A stretch of 64,000 bases of DNA from Plotosus lineatus (GCA_024760905.1 CM045746.1:13329466-13393465); one strand, 5' to 3'; counted from the stretch's first letter, positions 41,850 to 52,490 are shown. Made by a program: numbers and translations. The notes: a model not told the origin generated them from the letters alone.

Positions 41850-42690
41850 CGTGTTTAAACTTCTCAAGTTAGTGAGCAGGAGAATCGGATGAAAAATTCT
41901 CGTCATCCCTTTCTGATAGGTCCATATCTGGTTCATCGCTCCATTCATTCAGAGCATCCACTTCAAGTCGCATGTTTTCAGTCAGCTGGTCATAAGTATC
42001 AGCTTCGCCTTGTGTGGGTTCGCTGTCGTCATCAGACTGCTCGAACAATAAATGATCTTCACTGCCATCTAAATTATATTATATTAATTATATTACCGAT
42101 CACGGAAAGAGGATAGTTTTGACGTTTTCTCATTTTGATGACACATCGCAGAAATTACATCATTTTTTCACCTAAAACTTCCCCGCTCTTCTGTGCCACA
42201 TGAGTTGCTCTTGGAAAAGTAATTTTATTTGGTTTCATGAATGACCTAAGCCAGTCACAACTTGCTTTGAATGATTAGTTGCCTTTTTCCTTATGCCAAC
42301 GTAGTGCTTCCCATTTAAGAGTCTTGCCGGTCACTCTTGTCCCTTGTTTCCTGTGCGCTTCGAGCCATGAAATAAGTTCTTGTTCAATAGGCATATAAAC
42401 AACCTTTCTTCCTCCACCAGCCTTTCGTTTTCGTTTTATTTTGTCTACCATTTCACGGAAATATTGTTCTTTTCGTCATTCACGTACATGATTCCGATCA
42501 ACATTAAATTGTTTTGATGCTGAAGAATTTGTTGACTTCTTTGCAAATTCTATCACTTTCAGCTTGAATGAGATATCATACGCTTTTACACGTTTCCCCT
42601 TGTACGACGATGTTGCATCTATCATAACATGTGATCTTCGTTTAGGATTTAAAAAAAAAAGCAGTAGCACCTGGAAAGATTCCACATTTA
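41850..42690 (-). pseudogene. POGK-like pogo transposase, DDE domain deleted
   Basis: The minus strand from about 42625 reads MIDATSSYKGKRVKAYDISF and KLKVIEFAKKSTNSSASKQF then NVDRNHVRE, a Brinker-type DNA-binding helix. After a TGA where TGG is expected come KAGGGRKVVYMPIEQELISW, LEAHRKQGTRVTGKTLKWEA, and SFKASCDWLRSFMKPNKITF with VAQK. This is the CENP-B-type helix-turn-helix. At about 42080 the sequence jumps to an acidic tail, DGSEDHLLFEQSDDDSEPTQ ... ENFSSDSPAH, and a stop near 41871. The whole DDE domain is missing. Domain order matches POGK-like pogo transposases. Confidence 0.8.
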
Positions 42691-42699
42691 GCAGTTACA

Positions 42700-42834
42700 T
42701 CATGTACATATGGGTTGCCGCTGGGCCAAAACGGCACTTCCTTTAAGCATGGCAACAACTTCATTTCATATATATCATGATATTTGGCAACCCTTCCTTA
42801 ACGAACAATTAACAACATACCGTCAGCTGTCATC
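42700..42834. other. Spacer, nothing recognised
   Basis: May contain the end of the pogo-like element, but no TIR pair was identified. Confidence 0.3.
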
Positions 42835-43003
42835 ATAATCATAATCCTCATGATAGTTTTGCTGTGGCAGTTTCTAATGGTTCATCGATTGTTGGACATT
42901 TATCAAGAGAACACAGCAAAATATTTTCCTGTTTGTTAAAGCACGGCAAAACAATCAAATGTGTTGTTACGGATAAACATTATAGACATTCCCTAGTGGC
43001 GGG
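42835..43003 (+). pseudogene. HIRAN-like domain fragment
   Basis: The plus frame reads NPHDSFAVAVSNGSSIVGHL then SREHSKIFSCLLKHGKTIKC and VVTDKHYRHSLVAGG. The NP.D..AVAV....VGHL.RE.SK.F..LL..G pattern resembles HIRAN-type domains. These are DNA-binding modules in helicase-like proteins and in many uncharacterised animal proteins linked to transposons. The frame starts without a Met of its own and runs straight into the LTR-like unit at 43007. I do not know which gene or element it came from. Confidence 0.5.
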
Positions 43004-43006
43004 GGG

Positions 43007-43372
43007 TGTGATGTCAGGAACTTTCAGCCGAACCCAAAAATACAAGAGACAGAGGATGAACACGGATGAGCTTTATTCTTCACAGGGCAGGGACTAGAGC
43101 ACAGGGAAAACGTAGTCACTGCTGCTGATGCGGAGAAACATGAAAATCATAAACTAAGGGGCTTGGCCAGCATGGAGATGAGAACCAGGAGCCAGAGAGA
43201 TCACGGAAATGGGGTCGCGAAGAGGTACAATCTTCTAACCCCGGGAGGAGCGCACTGCTTGTCTTTATAAAATAGTAGTTTGGTGAGTTGAATCAGGGGT
43301 GTGCATCGCGAGCCGCCTGCGTGTGACAGCCAAGCCTGCAGTGCTTAGAGTACCGTGTAAACTCACATCACA
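43007..43372 (-). mobile_element. LTR-like unit (solo LTR candidate), copy 2
   Basis: The minus strand begins TGTGATGTGAGTTTACACGG and ends AGTTCCTGACATCACA, so the ends TGTGATGT/ACATCACA are inverted repeats. It contains CCCTGTGCTCTAGTCCCTGC, AATAAAGCTCATC and TCTCTTGTATTTTTGGGTTC, all matching 30862-31127. The flanks (GGGGG, GGTAA) do not form a clear TSD. Confidence 0.68.
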
Positions 43373-43498
43373 GGTAAATGCCTCATTTTACGGTTACAGA
43401 GACCGATCAAATAAAATTGGTAAGTTTTTATTAGACTTAAGATCACAAACACTGGGGGCTTATTGAAGCGGGGCGCATATTACGTCAAATAGAAGACA

Positions 43499-43807
<309 letters not shown>

Positions 43808-43809
<2 letters not shown>

Positions 43810-44735
43810 GTCGGCCCCGACTTACGAAATTAATCTGTTTCAGTGCCTTTTTCGTAACGTGGGCGTTTTGTCAGTAGGGGTCGAATTTTACATGTTAAAC
43901 ACCTGATTCGTTCCAAGGCTCCAAAGATAACCCCATAAACCCTTTAAAAATGATAAAGGTACACTAATTTTGTATGAAATATGTGTTAAAAGTAAAAGAA
44001 AATTAGTTATTAAACAATGTAAACATTTTATTATCATATTAATTAAACCATTATTAAACATTTTTTATTAACACACACACATCTGTCTCTCTCTCTCTCT
44101 TTCTTTCTCAAAACACATAGACACACATACGCATTAAATGTGTATTGTATATACATTAAATGTTTATTGTAGCACTGCGGGCCATGCCCACAAGACATGG
44201 AATTCAAAGCGCATTCCCTGCTTGACAGATCAGAGGTTCAAACTCAACTTCATTCCTTGAGGGATCGGAATTCCAGATGAGCTCAAATGCGCCACATTTA
44301 TTAAACATTTACTGAATTAAACAACTTAAAAAACTAAACTAAAAACTAGAGTTAAGCTTCCTTCTCTCTCACACACACTCTCTCTCTCTCTCTAGATATA
44401 TATATCTCACACACACACGAACGGGATGTTTTATTTAAAGCAGAATTGCAGTACCTGTTTGAAAGATCAGAGGTCCTCACTGTATTTCCGCTTTAAGGTC
44501 TCCTTCTGGTTCTGCGTCATCCCTCCTAGCCAATGGGAGGCCGGCGGGGTGGGATATTGAGAGACAGTCAATGAGAGAGCAACTTGCGCATCGTATGAAA
44601 TTTTGATTGGCACATTTGAATTTCTTTTCGTAAGAGGGGGTTGTTTTCGTATTCTGGGGACGAAAACTTACGAAAATGTTTTTCGTAACCCGGGATTTTC
44701 GTACCCAGGGGGCTTCGTAAGTCAGGTGCTGACTG
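43808..44735. mobile_element. Tigger-like MITE (CAGTCGGCCCC ends), copy 2
   Basis: The left end is CAGTCGGCCCCGACTTACGA and the right end is TTCGTAAGTCAGGTGCTGACTG, then TA at 44736-44737. The AACCCTTTAAAAATGATAAA block and the internal CATGGAATTCAAAGCGCATT ... GGGATCGGAATTCCAGATGA segment match 19593-20312. (CT)n tracts lie at 44090-44107 and 44378-44393. Confidence 0.83.
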
Positions 44736-44739
44736 TATA

Positions 44740-44749
<10 letters not shown>

Positions 44750-44805
<56 letters not shown>
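44750..44805. repeat. (TG)n/(AT)n microsatellite
   Basis: A GTGTGTGTG stretch passes into about 50 bases of AT alternation, directly after the MITE. Confidence 0.9.
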
Positions 44806-44809
<4 letters not shown>

Positions 44810-44850
44810 AAACATAGTCCTGCCTTTTGGTCTTGTTGCTGCCATCAGAT

Positions 44851-45140
44851 TCAAATTACATTTCCCCCCTTAAAATGGTATTTTCTTCTTCCCCTTGGTC
44901 TGGGGTTGGGTTGTGGCGGAGACAGCTTAAGCACTTGGGTCCAGACGTCCCTCGCCCTAGCAACTTCCTCCAGCTCTTCCGGGGGAACAATGAGGCATTC
45001 CCAGAATAATTGGGAGACATAGTCCCTCCAGCATGTTCTGGGTCGACCCAGAGATCTCTTCCTGATTGGACATGCCTGAAACACCATAGCAAGGAGGCGT
45101 TCAGGAGGCATTCTAATCAGATGCCCGAGCCTCCTCAACT
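44851..45140 (-). pseudogene. Rex1/CR1-like LINE, RT C-terminal fragment
   Basis: The minus frame from 45138 reads MRRLGHLIRMPPERLLAMVF, QACPIRKRSLGRPRTCWRDY and VPPEELEEVARARDVWTQVL, ending near KYHFKGGN. HLIRMP and GRPRTCWRDY are the same C-terminal motifs as in 33990-34190. Only the 3' ~290 bases survive, as usual for a 5'-truncated LINE copy. Confidence 0.8.
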
Positions 45141-45490
45141 GGCTCCTGCCAACACAGAGGAGCAGTGGTTCTACTCAGATAAAATACTCTCTATTTACAA
45201 AATACAGTTTTCACCTAAAAATATTAAAAGTCTTTTTTGTGTACTTTTATAAGTGTAATGTGAATTAACATGTCATACATTACTTTTTTGTTTTGTTTTT
45301 TTAAATAATTTTTAAATAACATTTTTAAATCTATCCGAATCTTTTTTGCAAATGGAGCCAATTCAGCTGTTAGGTTAATTATCGTGTTGAATATTTGCTC
45401 TTGGATCAAGATGAAATAAATACATTTAGTTTTTTTTTTTTTTTTTAACTTTGTGAAGGTCCCTCCTCACAGTTTTCTTGAATGATGTCC
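45141..45490. other. Spacer, nothing recognised
   Basis: AT-rich with T-runs at 45430-45447. No gene. Confidence 0.35.
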
Positions 45491-45725
45491 AAGATACTAC
45501 GGGGCTGCTGACCATACAATAATTAAATTGATGGGAAATCTTCTGAAAGCTTGCCAGATGTCTTGAACTGTGAACAACAATGGCTCAAGCCTAATTTCAT
45601 GCATCTTTATGAACAAACAAATAAATGTTTTGGACATTTGATTAAAGTGCTTGACCAGCCCATCCGCCTGAGGATGGTACACAGTGGTTTGGATCAATTT
45701 AACCCCTCAAAATTCGGAAAGTTCT
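45491..45725 (-). pseudogene. Gypsy integrase C-terminal fragment
   Basis: The minus frame reads IQTTVYHPQADGLVKHFNQM then KTFICLFIKMHEIRLEPLLF and TVQDIWQAFRRFP. The YHPQ.DGL..FN motif followed by LEPLLF.V...PQA is the C-terminal side of the Ty3/Gypsy integrase core. No flanking pol sequence remains. A second, separate integrase remnant is at 50640-51010. Confidence 0.78.
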
Positions 45726-46054
45726 TTAAGTGTGTGAGACAAAAGGTCCCTAATCTGTACAAGTTTCAGATAGAATCATCACATGAATAATGATACTGAA
45801 GAATGCTGCCATCACATTATTTACAGAAACCTTCTGGAAATAGAGTGGAGTGGCTTTGTGTGACTGAAGACTCATAAGGCAAATATAGGTAGTGTCCGAC
45901 TTACGACCTGTGCAACTTACGACTGTTCGACTTTACGATCACTCATGACTAAAAAAAGAATAAATAGCTTATATACGTGGGTAACATGTATGTGAATATC
46001 ATGAGCTGAGCTGATTCTAGTGTATTTGTGAGGATCGAAGGGGTGAAACCAAGT

Positions 46055-46061
<7 letters not shown>
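45726..46061. other. Spacer with one Tigger-like end
   Basis: At 45887-45945 there is GGTAGTGTCCGACTTACGAC then CTGTGCAACTTACGACTGTT. This resembles the reversed end of the 78-bp MITE at 48952-49029 without a partner end. Confidence 0.45.
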
Positions 46062-46109
<48 letters not shown>

Positions 46110-46111
46110 CA
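46062..46111. repeat. (AC)n/(AT)n microsatellite
   Basis: ACACAC for ~36 bases then a short AT run, abutting the next MITE. Confidence 0.9.
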
Positions 46112-46403
46112 CAGTCGGCCCTCTACTTACGAAATTAATCCGTTCCAGTGCCTGTTTTGTAATCTGGAGTTTTCGTAAGTTGAGGTGCATTTTACTTGTA
46201 AAACGCATGATTCGTTCCAAGGCTCCCAATACTACCCCATAAACCTTTTAAAAATTATAAAAGTACAGACACTCGCTGACTTACGTTCATTCGTTTTACG
46301 TTTTTTTTTTCGATTTTTACGCCACCCCCCAAAAAAAGTCAAATTTTGAGTTTCGACGTACCTACATAGTATGCTGACGTAATAACGCAATGATGCTGCA
46401 GTC

Positions 46404-46453
<50 letters not shown>

Positions 46454-47953
46454 TTATATAGTGTGTTACCCTTGTGTTAAGACGTCGTCTCTGTGATCTT
46501 TGTGTTTACTTTTGTAACCCTAAGCAAATATGGTTGGTCAGAAGTGTAAGCCTACTAGCATGGGTGCAAGTCTCATACACAGAGATGAATTAACTATCTG
46601 CCAAGATCGGCACCATGCATACTCAGTTAAGCAGAGAGTTGTAAAATGAAAACCCGAATCCACAAATTACAGAACAATTACAGATATTTATTATCTTTTA
46701 GCAGAATCCCAAGAGTGCATATTTATTTTTATATTAATATTCATTAGGATTTGTACTTGTTCTTTGTATGCATCTCTTGAATAAAGTTTACTTACTTACA
46801 CAAAAGAAAGAACTCACCGCTTTGCTGGGATTTACATCAGTGTAGGCTGTGTTCTAAATGAGTTCGACAGCACCCTTGTGCACTTGAAAGACCGGAAGTC
46901 TGTATAACCCACAGCAAGTACACTACTTTTGCAAGTACACTACTTTCGGTATTGAGCGCTTTCCCATATTGTAAGCATTGATTGACTGTTTAAAGCTTCA
47001 TGTACAGTGACTCGGTATAAATAAGTGACTTATTGTCATTTATGTTATGTTTATTAGAATTGCTTTAGGGATGTTTTATGAGATACGGTAACGATATTTA
47101 TGGATGTATAGTACAGCATGAGCGTCACACGTCATACGTCACTGTAACAACTTACGTTCGGCCGTCTGGGACCGATTAAAAATGTAAGTCGGGGACCGTC
47201 TGTACACCAATTTTGTATAAAATATGTATGAAATATGTGTTAAAAGTAAAAGAAAATTATTTATTTAACCATTTAAACATTTTATTAACATATTAAACCA
47301 TTTTATTAACATATTTATTCGTTAAACCATTATTAAACATTTTTTATTAACCAATTTTTTTATTAACCAAACCAAACAATATTAAACATTATTAAACATT
47401 TGTGATGCGCTTCGCCAAGTGCGGGAGGCGTCGCGGCCGACACTGGAGCTTTTGGGGAGGAATGCGGCTTGTTCGGACCTCCGATCTGTCAAGCAGACAA
47501 GTGCACTTTGAACACTTGTTTAGTAATCAACATTCACTCGTTTGCTTGAGGGATCGGAGGTCCAGATGAGCCGCGTTTTGCCCACATTCGGTGGAGCACG
47601 CCACATTTATTAAACATTTACTGAATTAAACAACTTAAAAAAACGATAAATAAGTTGCAATGAACACTCTCAAAAAACTCTCGAAATTCTCAAACCAACA
47701 GTACATCTCTCCTTTATGCGTGTGACAAACAAGCTTTATGGGTGCAGTACTATGCAGATTCCGCTCCCTCCTGGCCAGTGGGGGGCCAGCGGCGTGGGAT
47801 GTTGGGAGACAGCCAATGAGAGAGCAACTCGTGCATTGTTTGAATGGTGCATTTGGCGCTTTTCGTAAGAAGAGGTTGTTTCGTATACAGAGGATGAAAA
47901 TTTAGGAAAATGTTTTTCGTAACCTGGATTTTTCGTAAGTAGAGGGTCGACTG
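46112..47953. mobile_element. Tigger-like MITE (CAGTCGGCCCTC ends), copy 3, with nested MITE
   Basis: The left end is CAGTCGGCCCTCTACTTACG and the right end is CGTAAGTAGAGGGTCGACTG, then TA at 47954-47955. A second element (46266-47202) sits inside at a TA in the AAAAGTACACCAATTTTG block, which is intact in copies 1 and 2. Removing it leaves about 905 bp. The internal segment 47465-47580 is a foldback (see findings). Confidence 0.85.
46266..47202 (+). mobile_element. Nested Tigger-like element (CAGACACTCGC ends)
   Basis: A 937-bp element with TA at 46264-46265 and 47203-47204. The left end is CAGACACTCGCTGACTTACG and the right end is AATGTAAGTCGGGGACCGTCTG. It holds (AT)n at 46406-46450 and a short frame starting MVGQKCKPTSMGASLIHRDE (46530), like the start of a Tigger transposase. 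Near 46583-46800 is AT-rich sequence ending AATAAAGTTTACTTACTTACA, perhaps another retroposed piece. A CTTGAAAGACCGGAAGTCTG foldback-like block lies at 46885. Confidence 0.8.
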
Positions 47954-47959
47954 TACACT

Positions 47960-47965
47960 GTGTGT

Positions 47966-48044
<79 letters not shown>

Positions 48045-48072
48045 TACATATATACACACACACACACACACA
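47960..48072. repeat. (AT)n/(AC)n microsatellite
   Basis: About 70 bases of AT alternation then AC-rich sequence, lying exactly between two MITEs. Open frames of Tyr/Ile/His/Thr here are repeat artefacts. Confidence 0.92.
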
Positions 48073-48670
48073 CAGTCATCCCTTGCCACTTCGCGATTCG
48101 AGCATCGCGGTCTTGGCACATCGCGGTATTTTAATAAAAAAAAATAAAACGTTCATAAAAAATTCAAAATTCGTGCTGAAACTCATATGTAAGCAAGCGG
48201 AAGGCAGGGACCCAAGGCAGGCTGCGTTCATTGTTTCCAAACGACAGACTGAATTGCCCCTCCTCCCCATTTCAGTTTTCAATCTTGCAAGCTGATTGGC
48301 TTAGATGCATGACACTGCTGCCTCGCACATTCCCGCGGGATTTTTTTTGTGATTTTGTGATCTTACTGTATAGTGTTTGTGAACGTCCTGCACCGCGGCG
48401 AACAGCTACAGTATTGTCAGAGTTGAGTACAGTACTTAAAGTATTTATATATAAATTCTATTTAAATATTAATACATTACAGTATTTACATATGCATATA
48501 AGTGTGTAATGTTTAATATACACTTCTTGATATTGTATAGACACGAAAACATATAGAAATGAGACAACATGGTAGAAATGGGGCGGGGGCGGGGCTTTCC
48601 TACTTCGCGGTTTCTCGAATATCGCGGACAGGTCTGGTCTACATTATCCGCGATATTCAAGGGATGACTG
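48073..48670. mobile_element. Tigger-like MITE (CAGTCATCCCTTG ends)
   Basis: The left end is CAGTCATCCCTTGCCACTTC then GCGATTCGAG. The right end is GCGATATTCAAGGGATGACTG, then TA at 48671-48672. Length is 598 bp. Repeated TCGCGG words lie near both ends. CAGTCATCCCTCG-type ends with CGCGG are typical of Tigger elements generally. Confidence 0.85.
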
Positions 48671-48949
48671 TATCCGTCCTGTACGCTTCCTCTTTCCATC
48701 ATCTGAGCTGATCAGTGACTCCGATGCTCTGGAGTCGACTCTTGATTCTTTGAACCATGAACTGATTCACGAGAAGTGACTCCTCCCCACGTCCTTTGTA
48801 AAGAGATGTATTAGATTGAAAATAGATGTACACTAGTCCTACTCCTCCATATATTAATCTTTAAAGAAAGGTAAAAAGATTGCAAAGAAAATTTTGACAC
48901 AAACATGTAGAAAGGTCCAGTATACTGTACATACTAATAGTAATACATG
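48671..48949. other. Spacer, nothing recognised
   Basis: No recognised feature. Confidence 0.3.
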
Positions 48950-48951
48950 TA

Positions 48952-49029
48952 CAGACCCTACTTACGTCCGAACCGTTTTACGACCTGGTGGTCAGAATTA
49001 AATGGGGGTCGTAAATCGAACACTACCTG
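48952..49029. mobile_element. 78-bp Tigger-like micro-MITE
   Basis: Starts CAGACCCTACTTACGTCCGA and ends GGGTCGTAAATCGAACACTACCTG between TA dinucleotides (48950-48951, 49030-49031). The ends agree only partly (CAG..CTACTTACG versus CGTAAATCGAACACTACCTG). It could be two fused ends of a larger family member. Confidence 0.55.
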
Positions 49030-49679
49030 TAGACAGTTCACTCTGCGTGCTCACCTTTTTATTTTCACCTTCTTTTTACATACATAGCAACATCAAAATA
49101 TACTTTCAGTTGAACCTAAGCTGGGGGGGTGAGGGGGTAGGTGGGTCTGAGGGCGGGATCCAGAACGGAGCCTGTTTGCTATCTACAGTTGGTCAGCATA
49201 TCATCTAGCATAGACTAATTGGAATATAATTATTTGTAAACATATATGTGTTTGCAATATAATAAATACACAGAATTGAGAAATGGGTCAACCATGGCTC
49301 TATGCTTTGTGTTGTATAAATGAATGATGAAAAAAAATACATAAATATTTTCGGTAAACCACTTTATAAATTTATGAAACATTTTCAACTAACTGTCTTA
49401 GCCTGCTAGTTACTAATTAATGTTGAAATACTACTCAGGTAAATAACAACGACAGTATTAATTTATATGACAACCATCACCGATGTATTGAGTATTTTCA
49501 AATTGAACACGAATTACTTACGTTTGGCTAGAAAATAAATAAATAAAATGAAAATAAAAGTCCCATACATATTAAACTGTGATTATCAACAATGCGAGTA
49601 AGCTTATCACACAATAAAAGTAATCTGTATTGGTAAAATCATTAAGTTACACTTCAATGGGATTTCACGTAATTTAAAC

Positions 49680-49976
49680 GAAAGAAATATTTCGTAATTA
49701 CCTCTGAGTGCGCTTGTCTGTTGGCCATAAGTGCAATACATCCGCGAGATCCATAATTGATCAGGTCATTACAATAATCAGATAAGGCCTTGCCGGCGAT
49801 GTCAGATTTCTTTATGAAATTCGCCAAAGGTTCCAATAGGTTCTGAATCTGTTTGTCAATTTTCACCTCAAATTTCACATCTTTTCTAGCCAGTCCCACT
49901 TAAACTTATTCTTAACATCCTTATCTATTTCTGACACGTGGAATTCCTCTTCTTTCGTTAAAGTTCGCACCATTTT
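49680..49976 (-). pseudogene. BED-finger-like transposase N-terminus, copy 1
   Basis: The minus strand starts at the ATG at about 49974: MVRTLTKEEEFHVSEIDKDV then KNKFKWDWLE. A frameshift leads into DVKFEVKIDKQIQNLLEPLA, NFIKKSDIAGKALSDYCNDL and INYGSRGCIALMANRQAHSE. Copy 2 (61240) has the same order. Taken together the pattern is C..C followed by INYGSRGC.AL and H....H, like the BED-type zinc finger at the start of hAT-like transposases. In this copy one Cys and the His pair are degraded. Confidence 0.6.
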
Positions 49977-50089
49977 AAACACAACACACTTACATTTGCA
50001 TTGAGCCGAGTCACTTTACATTAAGCTGAGCTGAGACATTTAACATTAAACTTAAAATAGCCAATCAACGAGTGGCTTACAATAAGTGA

Positions 50090-50305
50090 GGCGCTCCACC
50101 AAAAGTACGCACTTATAGCAAGTTTACTTGCTTGTGCTCGAGACAAAGCGCGGTTTATCCAGACTTTCGATCTTTCAAGTGTGCAAGTGCGTCATTGAAT
50201 ACTTGTTTTGTACTCAGCCTTCACTTGCTCACTTGAAAGATTGGAAGTCCGGATAAGCTGCACTTTGTCTCAAACACAAGCAAGTGAACTTGTTAGAAGC
50301 GCTCC
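50090..50305. repeat. Foldback (palindromic) MITE
   Basis: The left arm is GAGGCGCTCC ... TTTACTTGCTTGTGCTCGAG, ACAAAGCGCGGTTTATCCAG, ACTTTCGATCTTTCAAGTGT. The right arm repeats this reversed: CACTTGAAAGATTGGAAGTC, CGGATAAGCTGCACTTTGTC, TCAAACACAAGCAAGTGAAC. The inverted repeat spans almost the full 216 bases. Similar words occur inside the Tigger MITEs at 46112-47953. No TSD determined. Confidence 0.8.
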
Positions 50306-50439
50306 TATACCCCCCTAAAATTTTCTTCTCGGATTTAAACGATTCACAGAAATGACCAATTTGAGATAAAAATCACGGAATTCGGCGGAAAATTGCCATG
50401 TGTGATTTTAGCAGCTCTATTTTAAGAGTCACAAAGAGT

Positions 50440-51025
50440 AACTATTCCCGGATACTACCACTACCAAACACACTACTGCTTATACCTTTCTCTCTGTAAG
50501 CACACAAAAAACACCAGCACTTAAATAGGTGCCAGAAACACACAGGTGAAATTCATCAACATACTACCTGCTGTTTCTGCCTGACTCCCTTTCTACCTTG
50601 CCAAGGGTGTTCGATCGATCTAGCCCACGCTGCCACATTCCCTCAGGCAGGGAATGTGGCAGCCCAACTCAGGCAGGGAAGTCTTCCTGGACATCTCAAA
50701 CTGTAAATAACATCAGCTAAAATCATTTAACTCAATTCCATGCATAAGTGTGAACAAATGTATGGATCACAATTTCAAGCATCTCATTAAACTGCTATAC
50801 CATCTCTCTGAGGACACCGTTGCACAATGGTGAGGAACAATATAACCCCCCCCAAAATTCATACAGTGCTTGAAGTGTGCAGGACATAAACTTAAAGCCC
50901 TGTTCTGTAAGAATTTCATGCAAAGTCCCCATGTGGAAGATAACGCTAGAGTGCTGATTCTGAATATTGCGCCATGTTGCGTAATCCACAAAAGCTAACA
51001 CAAAAGTGGAACCCACATACAGACC
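50440..51025 (-). pseudogene. Gypsy integrase remnant with LTR-like downstream segment
   Basis: The minus frame reads STFVLAFVDYATW near 51010, then GTLHEILTEQGFKFMSCTLQ and ALYEF (50930-50870). Integrases have LTDQG in this catalytic Asp motif, so the Asp is changed. Further on are PQRDGIA and FNEMLEIVIHTFVH (50810-50740). The segment at 50440-50610 (AAGCACACAAAAAACACCAGC, AATTCATCAACATACTACCT) matches 12166-12330, beside the other Gypsy fragment. A Tc1 element begins at 51028. Confidence 0.7.
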
Positions 51026-51082
51026 TACAGCAGTGTTTGAAAAAGTTTGTGAACCCTTAAACATTTTATAAATTTCTTCATC

Positions 51083-51292
51083 TGGGGCAGCTGTAGCCTA
51101 ACGTTTAGAGAAGCGTTTTTGGGACCGAAAGATCGCTGGTTCGATTCTAGAGTGTGGTGGGTTGCACCTTTCCTTACTCCACATAAATGGCTGAAGTACC
51201 CTTGAGCAAAGCACCAAACCCCCCAACTGCTCTCCAGGCACCCCAAAGTGTGTGTGGCAGCCCACTGCTCCAAGTGTGTGCATGTGTGATCT
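51083..51292 (+). mobile_element. tRNA-derived SINE, family D
   Basis: Head GGGGCAGCTGTAGCCTAACG and GAAAGATCGCTGGTTCGATT, then AAGTACCCTTGAGCAAAGCA. It ends CCCACTGCTCCAAGTGTGTG and CATGTGTG. It shows the same architecture as 39947-40225 with a shorter TG tail. Confidence 0.82.
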
Positions 51293-51559
51293 AAAACATC
51301 AGATTTTTATACAAGTCCTAAAAATAGACAAAGAGAATCCAGTTAAATAAATGGGGGGAAAAACATTTTACATAGTCATTTATATATTGCGAAAAATGAT
51401 CCAGTATACATATCTGTGAGTAGCCAAAATTTGTGAAACTCTAGGATTAGAGGTAATCTGAAAGTGAAATTAGAGTCAGGTGTTTTTAATCAGTGGGATT
51501 ACGGTCAGGTGTGAGTGGGCTCCCCATTCGATATCAAGAATATGAATTTATCATAGTGG

Positions 51560-52490
51560 CAACACATGTATGGAACTGCATCATGACATGAACAAAAGAG
51601 ACTCTGAGTACCTGAAAAAAAGGGCTGCTTATACTTATCAGGCTGAAAAAGGTTACAAAACCATCTGTAAACCTCAGATTAAGATCATTGTTACCCTCCC
51701 AAGGAGTGAGGCGAGTGATAATCGGCACAGTCACAAAGACTTCAGGGTAACTTCTAGTCAACTGAAGGCCCGTTCTCACATTGGCTAATGTTAATGTTTG
51801 AGTCCTTTATCAGAACACTGAGCAATAGTTGTGTGCATGGCAGGATCGCAAGGAGAAAGCCAGTGCTCTCCAAAAAGGACATGGTCTGTAGTTTGCTAAA
51901 GATCACATGGACAAACCAGAAAGTTATTGTAAAAATGTCTTATGGACAGATGAGACCAAAATAGAACTTTTTTGGTTTGAATGAGAAGGGTTATGCTTGG
52001 AGAAAGGAAAACACTGAATTCCAGCATGAGAACCTTATCCCATCTGTGAAAGTAATATGTCATCATGGTTTTGGTCTGTTTAGTTGCATCTGGGCCAGGA
52101 CAGTTTGCCATCATTGATCACACAATGAATTTTGAATGATACCAGCCGATTATAAAGGAAAATGTCAGGACATCTGTCCATGAACTGAATCTCAATAGAA
52201 AGTGGGTCATGCAGCAAGACAATGATCCTCAGCACACAAGTTGTTCTATCAAAGAACAGATAAAGAATAAAGTTAATGTTTTGGAATGGTCAAGTCAAAA
52301 TCCTGACCTTAATCAAACTGAGATGGAAGTCCTGAAGCAAATAGTTAATGTGCGAAAAACCCACCAGCATCCCAGAGATGAAGCTGCTCTGAATGGATCA
52401 CACCAGATACTGAAATTACAGGTCCACATACTTTTGCCACTTGCAGACAAGTACACTGATATTATATTAAAAAACTTTGAGACCATAATT
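51560..52490 (+). pseudogene. Tc1 transposase, decayed
   Basis: Readable pieces are MNKRDSEYLKKRAAYTYQAE and KGYKTICKP (51591), then KDHMDKPESYCKNVLWTDET and KIELFW (51901-51975, first catalytic Asp). Last are MQQDNDPQHTSCSIKEQIKN and VLEWSSQNPDLNQTEM (52209-52330), with the second Asp present and the DLN..E position shifted to QTE. The frame changes several times. Confidence 0.82.

Larger units (their letters stand above)
49105..50345 (-). mobile_element. DNA-transposon-like element, INYGSRGC family, copy 1
   Basis: The left boundary is estimated from the GGTGGGTCTGAGGGCGGGAT and CCAGAACGGAGCC region. This resembles the GGGGTCTGAGAGCC...GGCGGAGCC region of copy 2 (60225-60290). The right boundary shares ATTTTCTTCTCGGATTTAAA and CGATTCACAGAAATGACC with copy 2 (61520-61560). 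It carries a transposase-like N-terminus and a foldback insert (50090-50305). Boundaries are approximate. Confidence 0.5.

Noticed and set aside
47960..48295. Open frames of Tyr/Ile/His/Thr
   Set aside because: Same artefact: a microsatellite read through into the next MITE.
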